A DNA stretch of 64,000 nt from Megamerina dolium. Its lineage: Eukaryota; Arthropoda; Insecta; Diptera; Megamerinidae. Location: the NCBI GenBank assembly GCA_963854835.1, contig OY978528.1, positions 34,145,335 to 34,209,334 of the forward strand. Direction: 5' to 3'. Shown here piece after piece: positions 46,792 through 59,000 of the stretch. Each line of letters begins with the position of its first letter. Within the stretch, counting starts at the first letter, position 1. Under the pieces are notes generated by a model. The model was not told the origin of the DNA. It saw nothing but the letters and a program-made list of their open reading frames with translations, and ran no database searches. The position numbers and the translations under genes are program-made.

Positions 46792-47901
46792 TTAAAATTT
46801 TTCTTCAACAAAGTTGAAAGTGATCTGCGATTCTTTTTTATCTTTCCGTTTTGAGCTACATTTGATCTTTACTTCGCCGATTACGTTTACCATACCGCCA
46901 TTGTATGCTTTAAGTTTTTTTATTTTTCCTGGTTTGATATTTGCACCCATTATCTTGGCTATTTTCAGCGGAAGGACATTACAGTAGGCTCCGGTATCCA
47001 AGCACACACGGAACTCGTAGTCACCAGATCGCAAAGTTTCGACCCATTTATTTTCAGCAATTGAATTAATTTTTGCTATTGCTCCGACGAACCTGTAGTC
47101 GGAGTCTTCCGATTCGCTGCTTTCTTCTCTATCACTTTCAATGGCCTGTACTTCGTTGTTTTGTTGTTTGTTCTTTTTACTTTTTATTTTCGGTCCCTTG
47201 CGTTGATCATTTACCTTCGACCTACACGCGACTCTAAAATGGCCAATTTTCCCGCACTTTTTACAATTTTTCTGGAAAGCCGGACAGCTCTTGGGTCCGT
47301 GTCTCGTTTGGCAACGTTTACATTTGAAGGCTTTTTCGATTTTGTCAACTTTCGCCGTTTCCATACCCAGATTGTGTATTTGTTTATTTGCTAATTCGGC
47401 TGTTTTGCAGATTTTAATCGCTTTCTCCAAAGTTAAATCATCCTCGATCCATAATCTCTGTCTAGTGTTCTCTGACTGGATTCCCAGTACGATTTGGTCC
47501 ATTAAGAATTCATCTTCCCTATTGAAACCACACTTTTTAATTTGTTCGCGCATCTTTTGCAGAAAGTCATCGAATGCTTCACTTTCTTGCTGCTTAATGC
47601 GATGGAATTGACACCGTTCGTATGTTTTGTTGCGCTTGGGTACAAAATGTTCTTTTAATTTTTTAATTATTTCTGATAGTTTCGCGCGTTCTTCGTCCGT
47701 AAGCCCCAAATTATTGATCAACCGGATTCCTTCCCTTCCAATCACGGTTTTGAAATTAGCCAATTGGACTAATTCCGATTCTTTGTCCACTTTCGCCGCC
47801 ACTTTGTAGCACTCGTACGCATCGTACCACTCCGACCACTCACGCGCCATATCAATGTCATTGCTTATTAGTAGTGGCTTTGGGGGCTTAAGGTTGCTCA
47901 T
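46792..47901 (-). pseudogene. Gag and protease N-terminal part of the LTR element
   Basis: The 369-codon open frame starts at ATG 47901-47899. Residues 1-200 form the capsid-like region (EWSEWYDAYECYKVAAKV, then KEHFVPKRNKTYERCQFHRI). Two zinc knuckles follow: a variant CKRCQTRHGPKSC and a canonical CKKCGKIGHFRVAC (C-x2-C-x4-H-x4-C). A basic and then acidic linker leads to the aspartic protease active site VCLDTGAYCNVLP. The frame stops at TAA 46794-46792 within the protease. Because the downstream pol part is in the same frame, the parent element probably had a single Gag-Pol frame. Confidence 0.92.
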
Positions 47902-48519
47902 TATGGATCAGTGAATTCCACAAAAACACGAGAAATTAAAATATGCCCGAGATATTCGACGTTTTAGTGCAATTAAAACAGCAACGATGCTCAATGTGAT
48001 TCCGCTATTTCGTATTGCACATGCACTCACGTGTAACAGGTCTGTACATATGTATATTTAACTGTTCACCGATCGAGAATGTTCTACACCACGCGGTCGA
48101 GAAGTTGATATAGAAATAAATGTTTTAACATGTTTTTTTTTTTTTATATCAAGTCTGTATATACATATATATAACTGTTTAAAGATCGAAAATATTTTAC
48201 ACCACGCGGTCGAGAATTTTATATATGTATGAAGAATGATAAGATTGTTTTTTTTTTTTTTTTAGTCTTTCGTTTAAAGAAAATCACTTTTATACCACAC
48301 GCGTTTATGTTTTTTATATTTGTTTTTTTAATTGGTATTTCATTTACACTGTTCTAACTTATGTACTTATTTCATCATGAGTCATCACTTTCTTTGTTAC
48401 CGATGCGATGCTCTTTTTTTATGTGCACAACTTTCATCGGGAGTCTTACCAGTCCTAGTGTTCTTTTTACATCTTTTTTATTAATTTCTAATTATGTTCC
48501 CCTTTTTTAATATTAAATA
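47902..48519 (-). other. 5' untranslated leader of the LTR element
   Basis: The stretch between primer site and Gag start. It has long A/T runs and two similar blocks around ACACCACGCGGTCGAGAA (48088 and 48192 on the + strand). No frame. Confidence 0.6.
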
Positions 48520-48534
48520 CGGGTTTCGGCACCA
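48520..48534 (+). promoter_or_regulatory. tRNA-Phe primer-binding site
   Basis: The + strand reads CGGGTTTCGGCACCA, ending exactly where the LTR begins. This equals the 3' end of animal tRNA-Phe (acceptor strand TTTCGGCA plus CCA), so the - strand transcript can pair with it. Confidence 0.88.
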
Positions 48535-48646
48535 TGTGATGAGTGCAATGAAAATACTTGTGTTCAGTTTGGCGATCCGAATAAGACTGACTTTAATGTG
48601 TATAGATATATATAAGAATAACAGTAATAGTAAGTGTTGTGTGACA
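48535..48646 (-). repeat. 5' LTR
   Basis: 112 bp; no difference from 43804-43915 was seen. TG/CA ends. Confidence 0.93.
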
Positions 48647-48649
48647 GTA

Positions 48650-50215
48650 GGTACTTTTGGTCCAACTTTGTCGACGTGGCTGTCTCCAGATTAACGAACG
48701 AAAAACCAAATTGATCATGTGGTAATCGACAGAAGACATGCTTCCGGTGTGATGGACGTGAAATCGAACCGTGGCTCCAACATCTACTAGGCTCACTAAA
48801 GTGCAAACACGTTTATATGTAGCAAAGAACAAACGAAGGCCCACACAGAGAAAGCTTGATGTCAGTAAGCTGCAACAGACAACAATGTCTGAGTTCGGTA
48901 TTCCTGCGAAGTTGATTCGTCTATGCAGAATGACACTACATAGTTCACGTTGTGCAGCGAAAATTGGGAACGACCCCTCCTTGCCGTTTAATACCAAACC
49001 GAGTTTCAGACAAGCTGCTGATCATCGATATAATGGACCTATCTGCAACAAAAGTGTCACACTGTTGGCGTATGCGATGTTGGCATAATTCTCATTCTCA
49101 GAGTTGGAGAGTCGCTTCGAATGGGTCTTGCTGTGAACGAGGGCAAGACGAATTACCTAGGGTCAACAAACAATGAGTTCCGGGGTCTTGGACAGAATGT
49201 CGCTATTGATAACTACGCTTTTGAAGTAGTGAAGGAGTTTGTCTATCTTGGAGCCAGCGTTAACACCAGTAATGATGTCAGTCTGGAGATATATATTCTG
49301 AAGGATAACTCTTACTACCAGGTTCTAGGCTCTACTTTGGGGTAATAATTGAGCAGTGTTTAACTGATGGCCTAATCTTACAACGTTTACAGCGTATGTA
49401 TCAATTTGAAGAGTTGATAAGCAGGATTGGTAAATCAAAAACCGACCTCCAGGTTCCTCCGGTACCAATTGGGGCACTTTGAGTGGGCGTACTACCCTCC
49501 TTGGTGTGGATCGAGGCCTAACTATAGCCTTTTCTGATCTAAGGTGTCAGTACTCCACGCTTTTGACGTGGAATACTCTATCCGCGTGTTCTTTGTGTGA
49601 CCACAGCCACCATGAAAACCTCCTCGAAGGGCCATTCCCAACGATCAGGTTGAAGGGATTCCAACCTGATCACCCGGGGTACCAAGTATAAAGTCTTTTG
49701 GTAAGACCTCGCAGCCGAAGTTATTGTACTACCAGTTTCAGCCCCATTCGGCTCCGGATTGGTGGCCAGGAATACTTTGGGGTAACTAAGCAATAGAGAA
49801 GTTGAACTCTCTGTCTCTCTCGAGAAACGAAAATCACACTCTACAAGTCTCTCATCATATCTGTCCTTGCATACGGTGCCTAAGCTTGGAAAACGTCTAC
49901 CTCAGATGAGAGAATGCTCGAATTGCGTTCGTGGCGAATATCGAATAAGGTACAACCATGAGCTATATGCCTACACCGACATAGTAAAGCATTGCGCTAT
50001 CTAGGGAATGACGAGCGAATGGAAGAACACGCTCCAGAAGGTGTTATATTGGGAACCCGCTGGTGGATGACGCAGAAGAGGCAGTCTTAACCTCCGGTGG
50101 AAAGACCAAGTACTGGAGAACTTGACGGGACTTGGAATATCTAACTGGCGTCAGCTAGCAAAGAAAAGAGATAACTGGCGAAACATGCTAGATTAGGCCT
50201 AAATCGTTTTTCGTT
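48650..50215 (+). pseudogene. degenerate LINE (copy 3), split by a second insertion
   Basis: The + strand starts with the end of an APE endonuclease domain (NQIDHVVIDRRHASGVMDV). It then jumps, through an internal deletion, to the RT block MSEFGIPAKLIRLCRMTLHS shared with copy 1. It goes on with GLAVNEGKTNYLGSTN and VYLGASVNTSNDVSLEI, is interrupted at 49346-49772, and resumes with the thumb and tail to AKKRDNW-like sequence near 50190. The terminal non-coding GGCCTAAATCG..TAATGGCC matches copy 1. The LTR element at 43804-48646 borders its left end, so the LINE may have been the target. Confidence 0.82.
49346..49772. mobile_element. unclassified ~427-bp insert with 13-bp target duplication
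   Basis: TACTTTGGGGTAA stands at 49333-49345 and 49773-49785, and LINE sequence continues across if one copy is removed. The insert is more GC-rich than its surroundings and contains the hairpin-like GATCAGGTTGAAGGG..CCAACCTGATC (49640-49672). The open frames in it are short. A 13-bp duplication suggests retrotransposition, perhaps of a SINE or LINE end. No family was recognised. Confidence 0.7.
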
Positions 50216-50437
50216 TGTAATGGCCCTATAAATAAGAAAGTAATTAAGGTTGAGATTAGGGATGCTATACATAATTTTTTTTTTTTACCAAAAAACTAAT
50301 CTCAGAGGCAACAGGCACGTTCGATCGTATTTGCAAACCAAACGGATATATAGAATAACACGAAAAATTCGTACCATAATTCATCATGTTGTTAAAAGTA
50401 ATAACGTAGGCTTGGCCTGACTTGAACATTTATTGTA

Positions 50438-51707
50438 AAGGGTTATCCATTTCGCGGTTTCAAAAGTATAGGGCTAGAATTTGACATCTGTCAAACTGAG
50501 TTGTTAAAACAATTTCTTTCTTTTTCAGTTCAAAGTCTGACATTTGCGAAAATGGATAGCTTAACTATCGCACAACGCATTAAAATTGTAAAAACCTACT
50601 ACAAAAATGGTGATTCTGCCACAGCCACATATCGTGCTTTAAGAGGAGATTATGGTTTACATAATCGTCCAACTACGCAAGCAATTGGCAAAATTGTGAA
50701 GAAATATGAAGAGACTGGATCGGTTACAGATATTGTAAGGCCTGTGCATCATCGTTTCGCTCATACCACCGAAAATATCGAATGTGTCGATTCCTCGTCG
50801 TTCTCAGGAATTAGGACTGTCTTACGGCACATTATGGCGTATTTTGCATTTGGATCTACACCTACATCCATATAAAATCCAGCTCACACAACAACTGAAG
50901 CCAGCTGACCATTCACAACGTCGTAGATACGTCGAATGGGTGCTTGAACAACAGGCGGTGGACGGCGATTTTTCGAACAAAATTTTCTTCAGCGACGAAG
51001 CACATTTCTCACTCGGTGGGTATGTTAACAAACAAAATTGTCGTATTTGGGGTTCTGAGAATCCTCAAGTAATTGAAGAGAGGCCACTACATCCACAAAA
51101 AGTCACTGCTTGGTGCGCTCTTTGGTCCGGAGGTGTAATTGGACCTTACTTCTTCGAAAACGACGATGGAACGACTGTCACCGTCAATTCGGAGCGTTAT
51201 TGTCATATGATAACCGACTTTTTTTTGCCTGCTATTGAAGAATACGACTTAGAGAATATGTGGTTTCAACAAGACGGTGCCACATGCCACACAACTCGAG
51301 CGAATATGGCTTTATTGCAAGAGAAATTTTCTGGCCGCGTAATTTCTCGTCGTGGCGATATCAATTGGCCACCAAGATCATGCGATTTGACACCGCTTGA
51401 CTTTTTTTAGGGGGCTACGCGAAAGACCGTGTTTATGCAGATAAACCTTTAACTCTTGAGCACCTAAAAACCAACATTCGTCACGTTATGGCTGAGATAC
51501 CGCCCAATATGTGTCAAAAAGTGGTCGAAAATTACCTCAAAAGAATCGATGCTTGAAACAATTCGCGTGGTGGTCATTTAAATGATGTAGTATTTCACAC
51601 ATAATGTCAACGTTCAAATTTTATAATAAAAAAGAAATATCATGATAAAAAATATTTTATGTGTTTTATTTACATTTACTTTTGAAACCGCAAAATGGAT
51701 AACCCTT
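50438..51707 (+). mobile_element. rosa-like DD41D Tc1/mariner-group transposon
   Basis: TA at 50436-50437 and 51708-51709 flank 1270 bp with terminal inverted repeats AAGGGTTATCCATTTYGCGG and onward (about 30 bp, one difference seen). It encodes a transposase whose second and third aspartates are 41 residues apart. D,D41D is the signature of the rosa family first described in the tephritid Ceratitis rosa, which supports a tephritid host. Confidence 0.9.
50552..51556 (+). pseudogene. DD41D transposase with an internal deletion and a frameshift
   Basis: It starts at ATG 50552 (MDSLTIAQRIKIVKTYYKNG) with the helix-turn-helix DNA-binding region (YGLHNRPTTQAIGKIVKKYE). Near 50780 a small deletion changes the frame. 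The catalytic part then reads SIPRRSQELGLSYGTLWRIL, FFSDEAHFSLGGYVNKQNCR (first D), MWFQQDGATCHTTRA (second D) and PRSCDLTPLDFF (third D). A shorter T run at 51402-51408 shifts the frame again. The tail GYAKDRVYADKPLTLEHLK runs to the stop near 51554. The catalytic triad is intact, so the copy is dead only through these two lesions. Confidence 0.88.
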
Positions 51708-52874
51708 TAGTTTTTGCAGCATTTTTTAATGGGGAACAGCTAACTTGATATAAACTAAAAAAACAACACTTTTCTTATTACATGAAAAATTATTTTATTT
51801 TATTTTATATTTCCACAATTACATGTATGTATAAGTAAATTTTGAAAATAGATGAATCCATTCATTTTGTATATATAGTATATAATTTTATGCTTAATTT
51901 TATTAAAAAAATATATAAATAAATAAACAAAATGGAATACAAACACCAAAAGGATAATGGATATTTATATAATTTCATGTAAATAAAATATAAAATGAAA
52001 ATAAAACTACGTTTAAATACATTATGATAAGTGATAATATTGCGTGTGCTTCTTTTTCATTACATTCTTAAAATGTTTAATAAAAATATAATTGCATATT
52101 GCATCGATCGATACGGTAAGACGGTAAGATATTTATATGTAAATATAAGTTTACTATGCGTTTTGTATAAAGTGTATAAAGTAATCAAAAATATATGTGT
52201 ACTCGATTTTAAAATAGTAAATAAGAATACATTTAATCACATCTTCTAAGTATAATAAAAAACAAATTAAACACAACGATGATCACACAAAATGTTTGAA
52301 TTTAAATAAATATGTACGAGTATGTGTGTAATATGTTATATAAATAAAAAATTAAAGCTATAAAAATATTGAATTTCATAAAATACATTTTGTTTCCTTT
52401 CAACAGAAATGTGTATGTGTGTGTAGATAGATATTAGCAAATATAGTAGTAGTAATAGTATAGTAAGTAGTAGTAGTAGTAGTGGTATAAAATATACTAT
52501 GAGCGTGTATATTAATTTCATTTAACGCTCACTGTGTATAGTGCATGTAAGTAGTATTGTATTGTGTATGGATTGTATATAGATAAAGAGTTCGGAAATT
52601 GTTAGTAGATGCTTAATACATATATATTTGGAGTGTGTACGAGTAGTGTTTTATAAATATTGCTAGATGTGTTCGGATAAACAAAAAAGAGATCCATTTT
52701 AAGAAATATTGAACTTTTTAATCTATGGAATTTAATGCATACGTACGTACGCATACAGAAGAATGAAATTATAAATTAATAATACATCAATATACATAGC
52801 TCTAATAAAGAAAAAACCATGATAATTGAAAAAAAAAAATCAAATAAACGTACAACAGATAATTTTTATGTCTA
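51708..52874 (-). other. probable 3'UTR of TEX2
   Basis: AT-rich sequence downstream of the TEX2 stop on its strand. AATAAA hexamers (- strand) lie at 51794-51799 and 51799-51804, about 1.07 kb past the stop and just before the DD41D element. The true end is not proven. A TAG/GTA-rich tract lies at 52440-52485. Confidence 0.4.
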
Positions 52875-53061
52875 TCACTCTTTGTAGGTAGGCTGTCCTA
52901 GGAATGGTATGGTAACATCGACCATATTCGGATAAACCAAGAATTTATTTACTTGATCACATAGCTTACTCTCGATTATACTGGTCACAATAGTCCAATC
53001 GAACGATTTATCACCAACTGTCGGCTTAGCTGATATCCATAGACGTGGTGGACCACGAAAA
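52875..53061 (-). CDS. Tex2: TEX2 last coding exon
   Basis: Encodes FRGPPRLWISAKPTVGDKSF to the C-terminus FLGQPTYKE and TGA: the end of the SMP domain. Acceptor TATGTAG. Confidence 0.93.
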
Positions 53062-56000
53062 CTACATAACGTACATATGTATATGATCAATTTATTGCAC
53101 ATAATCGCAGCTGATAATCAATACTTACGCTAACCAAACTCGATCCGATGGTGGTGGTGGTATATTGATTGTTCCACGTCCCACCAGACCTTTCACTTCA
53201 ACACGCAATGTTATGTTTGCGCTCATATTCTCCATGGCGCGTTGTACATATGACAATTCAGTGGCATATTGAAAAAAGTTTGATGCTGTAATACGATCGA
53301 CAATTTTAAATATACGCCGTGCATTACCAGGAGATGTATTAAAAACAGTAAATCTATAATGCAGACCAATAAAGCAATTAAATAATATATAATTTTATAC
53401 TCGCATTGTTACAAAAACATACTCATTAGCATTGGCATTAGCCTCGCTTGTTGGGCCAGCGCCAGTACTTTCGGAATCGGAACTCGAGCCGCCTGAACTT
53501 TCGGCGTCACTGTAGAAAATTGCGCTGTCTGAGAGCGTCTCTTGTGGGTCATCTTGCTGCAATACATGATAGCTTTGTAGACCAGCTGCAGCAGTCGCAT
53601 CATCGGGTATCACATTGATGGGTGGCAAATTGCCAGAGGATGGTGTACCAAGAGAGACATCTGCTGCATGTAAATTCATACGCGATTGACGCTTCAGACG
53701 TAACAAGTTCAATTTTGTTGTTACGGTTATATCGAGTAGACCTTCATATGTGATATCACCATCTAGCCAAGTGCCGCGCTCATCCAACATGGGTTGCGAA
53801 ACACGATGTATAAGCGGTGGTGTATTGCCCAGATTGATTTCCGTTATAATAACATCTTCCATGAAGCTCGGCAGCTACAAACATAAATACATAAATTTAA
53901 TACTGATCGCGACAGTGCTTTGTCAATATCTAAACTATTACCACCTACCTTCAGAGAACTCAGTTTCCGTTGAAAGAGTGCTTGCAATTTGCCATGCACT
54001 ACACTATCATGTAAGCAACTATAGAGTACACGTCCTATCAGAACATTTGCCCATACAACACTACCAGAGGGACCCAAGAACAATGATTGATCGATACCCT
54101 TCCAGAGTTCATCTTCTGGACGTTTTTTACGACGATGCTTTAATCACAACAATACAAGATAGAGAGAATATGAGCAATTTTATCGAATTTCGAATTTGGG
54201 ATTGAGTCAAATTGAAGAAATGTGATCCTCTATCAATTAGGCGTATATTGGCTTGGGGAAAAAATCCATTATTTTGAAGTTTACAGAAATTTTCAACAGA
54301 GGTCATTAGTAGTATTAAATTGCAAGGGATAATTTGGCAAATATCTTCATGTTGAAACTACTGAAGAAAATGGGCAATTGGGTTTCATATGAAATGAAAC
54401 CCACAAACATCGAAGGGTGGTTGCTGGCGACGAACAACGGATCTATAACCACAACCCTAGGCTTAAGACCTGGCCAATCAGTCAAATAGACTCCAAAGCC
54501 GAAGATCCATAGTTGGAAGATGATGCTGTGTATTTGGTGGGATCAGAAGGGCATGGTGTATTATGAGCTCATAAAAATGGCTGAAGCCGTTCATGGGGAC
54601 CACTATCGACAACAACTCATCAAATTGAAGTGAGCATTGAACCACAAACGGCCGAAATGGGCGATTCACTTGAAAAATAGCGGATGGGAAGTATTACCTG
54701 ACCCACCGTATAGTCCAGACATTGCCTCTTCTGGCTAACATTTATTTCTATAAGTGCTGAATGACCTGTCCGGAATACGCTTCACTTCAGATGATGGTAT
54801 CAAAAGTTCGCTTTAATGTGATGCATTGGGAGTTGGCTTTCTTGTGTGCAACTACCCAACTTATTTTACCAATACTAGACATTTAACAGACATTAAAAAG
54901 ACCTACTACCGCTTAACAGACACGATGTTAGGAATGGTAGGAATTATTATAGGGCATTACCTGATATGGAGGCATAAAAAGAGTTACGATGTTACAATGA
55001 GCAGATACCAAGTTCCCTAGGTCATCTGCTGTGTGAGTGGCCAGGCACTCGATTTACTTTGCCCAGTTATTTAAATTTTGCCTGACTTTGACGCTTTATT
55101 TTAAAAAATTTGTCAAATATATTGTTCGAAATATTTCTTCGAAAGCGACTACTTTTTCTCCATCTTTTAAGGAGCGCAAAAATTCCGTAACATACCGAAT
55201 TTTCTATACATCTTTTACACCCACCCTATAACTCTAATATGTTTTGTGCAAAGAATACAAAATTTCAGCCAATTCGAAGAGGATCACTTTCGATGATATT
55301 TCTATGAAATTGCCTATATTTGAAATTCGTATTTATTGTAATTTAATAGTAACTCTTTAGGACAAGTGTAATTATTAATTGTGAGATGATAACGAATACT
55401 TAAAAAAATATAAATAAATTTAAAAAATATAACAAATAAATACAAATTATAATCACATACAACTCGCTTCTTTTTTGTGCGATCTTCTTCGTCATCATTC
55501 GGTTGCGACATTTTAAGCACTGGAATTCTAGTTTGATTACAAGCTTTCTAAATGTAAAAATAAACATTCAAACAATATTTCAATTAAATGATAACAACAT
55601 AAGAAAATAAGAATACAAGTGTATTAAAAATACACGATATAAAATACGATATAAAGGACTAGCAGTGTATAGTTTGTGATATCATCTTCTTCTTTTTCAT
55701 ACATACTTGATATAATGACATGAAACGTATGTAATCGGGTGGATTTCTAGCAGCACATGAGCTCATTAATAATCCTTCAAATGTCTCATCAACTGCATTG
55801 TCCTCCAAATCGACATCTCCGCCAAGATCTTCGAAATCCTCGTTAGTATCAGGAGTTGCTTGAATTTTAATAATATTACGTTTCTCAGTTTTACCCTCGT
55901 GTACGATCGGTGGAACGACATTATCACCTGGGGTAGGTGTTTTATTTGTTGTCTCCTCGTTTGCACTAGATGTGGTGGCTAGTTGAGTTAAGGAAGTATT

Positions 56001-59000
56001 TGTTGATGCATCCTTTTGCTATAATATAGATACATGGAATAGATGTATGGAATTAAAAAATATAAATAAATATGTCGCATCTATAGGCCCCGAAGGTCTC
56101 TTTAACCGAGCTTCTCTTCCAACACTGTTGTGCGTGTTAAATTTTTGTACACTATTAGAAGGGACCTACTTAAATTAGCCAGTTCTGAAGTCACAGAGCT
56201 CTTTTAGAAGCGTTTTCATGGCAAATTGCTACTGCCGGAAGAATTGTCAATAGCTTGCCGACAGGTGGGTTCCGTTCGAAAGAAAAATGTGTTCGATATT
56301 ATAGTTGTGCTTCATCCGGGGATTGAACATATAACCTACAGATCAAAAGACCAACGCACTAAATGAATTATGTATGATTGAATTAAAGATTAATGCACGT
56401 ATTATATAAAACTTCGTGATTCTTTACGTAAACTAAATAGCCAGTTGAGTGACTTAGAGGCGAAAGATGCCCCAGATGAGATGGCTGGGCAATATAATAT
56501 GCACCTCCTGTGCGTGCCGAGCCACAGTCACGTCCCATGGCACGATTTTAGCACCTGTACTGAGCACCTGTATGTTAGCAATAAGGGGAAGAATAACAGA
56601 TAAAACAGACGACCTAAGAGCAGACTGGCTCTATTACGGCCAAGACAGCGCAATAGGTCTGGGCAAAGCTGAATGGAAGCCGCACAAAAGGTTTGATCAA
56701 TTCATATAATAGCGTGCTGAGCGTCGAGACGGAATAGTTACAGACCATTGCATTCTGAACACACTTCTTCAGATGCTGCAGAAATCATGCATTTGATGCG
56801 CACATCCTTCCGTCGCTTTGCCGTAGACGCAAGTCTCATCTAATTTTCTATAATTCAGATAGCCATAAAAACATCCCAACGGTGAATGTGAGGTTTCTCT
56901 CACGCTACATACTAAACTCTTGAAAAGGAATCGAGACCATGTGGTAACACAATAAACCTAAGATGATCTAAGTATGCCGTTAACCTTAATACGAAAGAGT
57001 TACTGAAGGCGTTTTCCACAAAAATGAAATGAGAAATGATGCGTGTACATTATATTCGAAATTCATCTGAGATTGTAGTTGGTTTCAATAGTAAAATTAA
57101 ATTAAATAGTTCACATGATTGAAAAGAAGAAGAAACGTTTTCGCTATGCAAAGTCAAAGTTTTCCAATGCAATGTAATTCTTGTCCGTCCCATATGAACA
57201 CAAGCATACCTTATAATTTGGATCCGTTAGTAGAATTGCAGCTTTTGCTGCGGCTGCATGAAGATCAACACCTGTTACTGATTTAACACTTGCCAGACTC
57301 AATTCCCGATCATGCACATGGCCAGTGCTCGCGGCAAGAAATCGACGATACCTAAATAACAATTTTAGATGCATTTAGCACACAGTAGGTACTCATACTC
57401 ATTTGCAAATACGATCGTGATGCAACTCACCAATCCTCTTTTTCACGATCGCCTCTTGAAAATAGCAGCAGACGTACCTCATCGCCACAAGGTATAGAAA
57501 AATGCTGTAAATCTGCATCAACAATCAAAGTATCCTGTAAGTTCTGTAACTATAAGATGAAAAGTGCACAATAGATGGCAACAAGAAAATATCAATGTAG
57601 TATTTATTACATCTGCATTTAAGATGGTAGCCGCAAAATCGATTTCAGTCTCAGCATCGCGTGTGAACTGTTCCGCACGATCATCCACTAATAGCTCCGT
57701 AGAATTTGTTTGCAATGAAGTTTTCGATTGCACTGAAAAATATACTGACTGACGGCTGTCTTTGGGGTCGATCTTTTGTTGATTCTCTTTGGAAAACGAT
57801 TCAGTAATATTGTCTGCTAAATCCCCAATGCGATGCTCTGGAGAATTTTTAATAATCAATTGCATTGGATATTTACGATTGAAATATCTATGAATATGCT
57901 GATCAATAAATCGAACTGAACAATGTATTTCATTAATGGTTCTATTCACCTTTTCCGTGCCAAACCCAACGGTAACATCTCAATGCGACAGCCAAGAAGA
58001 TTATACGTTCGATGTGCGGTGAAAATTACATTTTCAAGATTGATCGGTGGTTCATTCCACATAGCACGTTTGGGAATGCGTGATGTTGTTGTTGAGATTC
58101 GTAAAATTGTACCTGTGAATTGGACAATGCTTAGAATATGATATGATACAACTCCAACAAAACTTCTACCTTCAAGTTTCACATAGACTGATTTGCTCAT
58201 TGAAATATGAAAACTATTTGGATCATAACTATCGACCTCATTCATCCAACCCTGTAGAAAATTACACACAATAAGTAAAAGCAATACAAAATGTTATCAT
58301 TGAGAAAATTACCGAGTAGGCTTTCACAGTTTTATGCTCCTCTACAGCAGGTATCTCACATATGGACATTTTACTATAGTCTGGAATTTGAAAAGCTCCA
58401 CTTTCAGGCGGATTATCAACTAGAAAATATCCGATAATTCTTTGAATTGTTCCACAGAGAACGTCCAGAATTGAAAAGCATAGTAGACAAGCAAATACGC
58501 CGCGTAAGAAATCGTTTATGGGTAGCATAAGAATCAATGTAAATGTGACAATTGCCAATAGAGGAACAGTTTTAATTTTCGATTTTAGCGAAGTCAATGA
58601 ATTCTTTTTGATCAGATTCATTGAACGCAATGATGCAAATGAATCAGATTTTCTAACATTCTTATCACCAAATTCCCCCATTACTGAATTATCTTCCATG
58701 GACTCGGCTGAATGCATGTCTTGCAATGGCAATTCCATATCTTTCCTCGATTTGTCTGTGCCATTGATATTAGTTGGTATCGGTTCGGCTGGTATAGTAT
58801 CTTCAAGCATTTCCACACCGGATTCAATTTCGACTTCTTTTTTCCCGGTCACAACATGTTTTTTCTTCTTTTCGTTCATTCCACTTGCAACATCGGGCAT
58901 TGCAGTTGTCGTTGCCAATTCGACCCCCTCAATGGGTTGCTTTCGTCTCTTACGCAAAAATCCGCTTCGTACTGAGGTCGTAGAAGAGGAAGGTAAGGAA

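Larger units (their letters stand above)
43804..48646 (-). mobile_element. Ty3/gypsy-type LTR retrotransposon, complete structure, no env
   Basis: A 4843-bp element transcribed on the - strand. Two 112-bp LTRs (43804-43915 and 48535-48646) start TG and end CA and are identical base for base as read. Directly inside the 5' LTR is a 15-base primer-binding site matching the 3' end of tRNA-Phe. Directly inside the 3' LTR is a purine tract. The order is Gag, protease, RT, RNase H, integrase, which defines Ty3/gypsy. Very short LTRs and two zinc knuckles suggest a Mag-like lineage. The flanks ATAGG (before) and GTAGG (after) may be a 5-bp duplication with one change. The reading frame is broken at four places. 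There is no room for an envelope gene. Confidence 0.93.

Noticed and set aside
43804..48646. Envelope gene, which would make the element an errantivirus
   Set aside because: Only about 120 bp separate the end of the integrase frame from the 3' LTR; there is no room for one.
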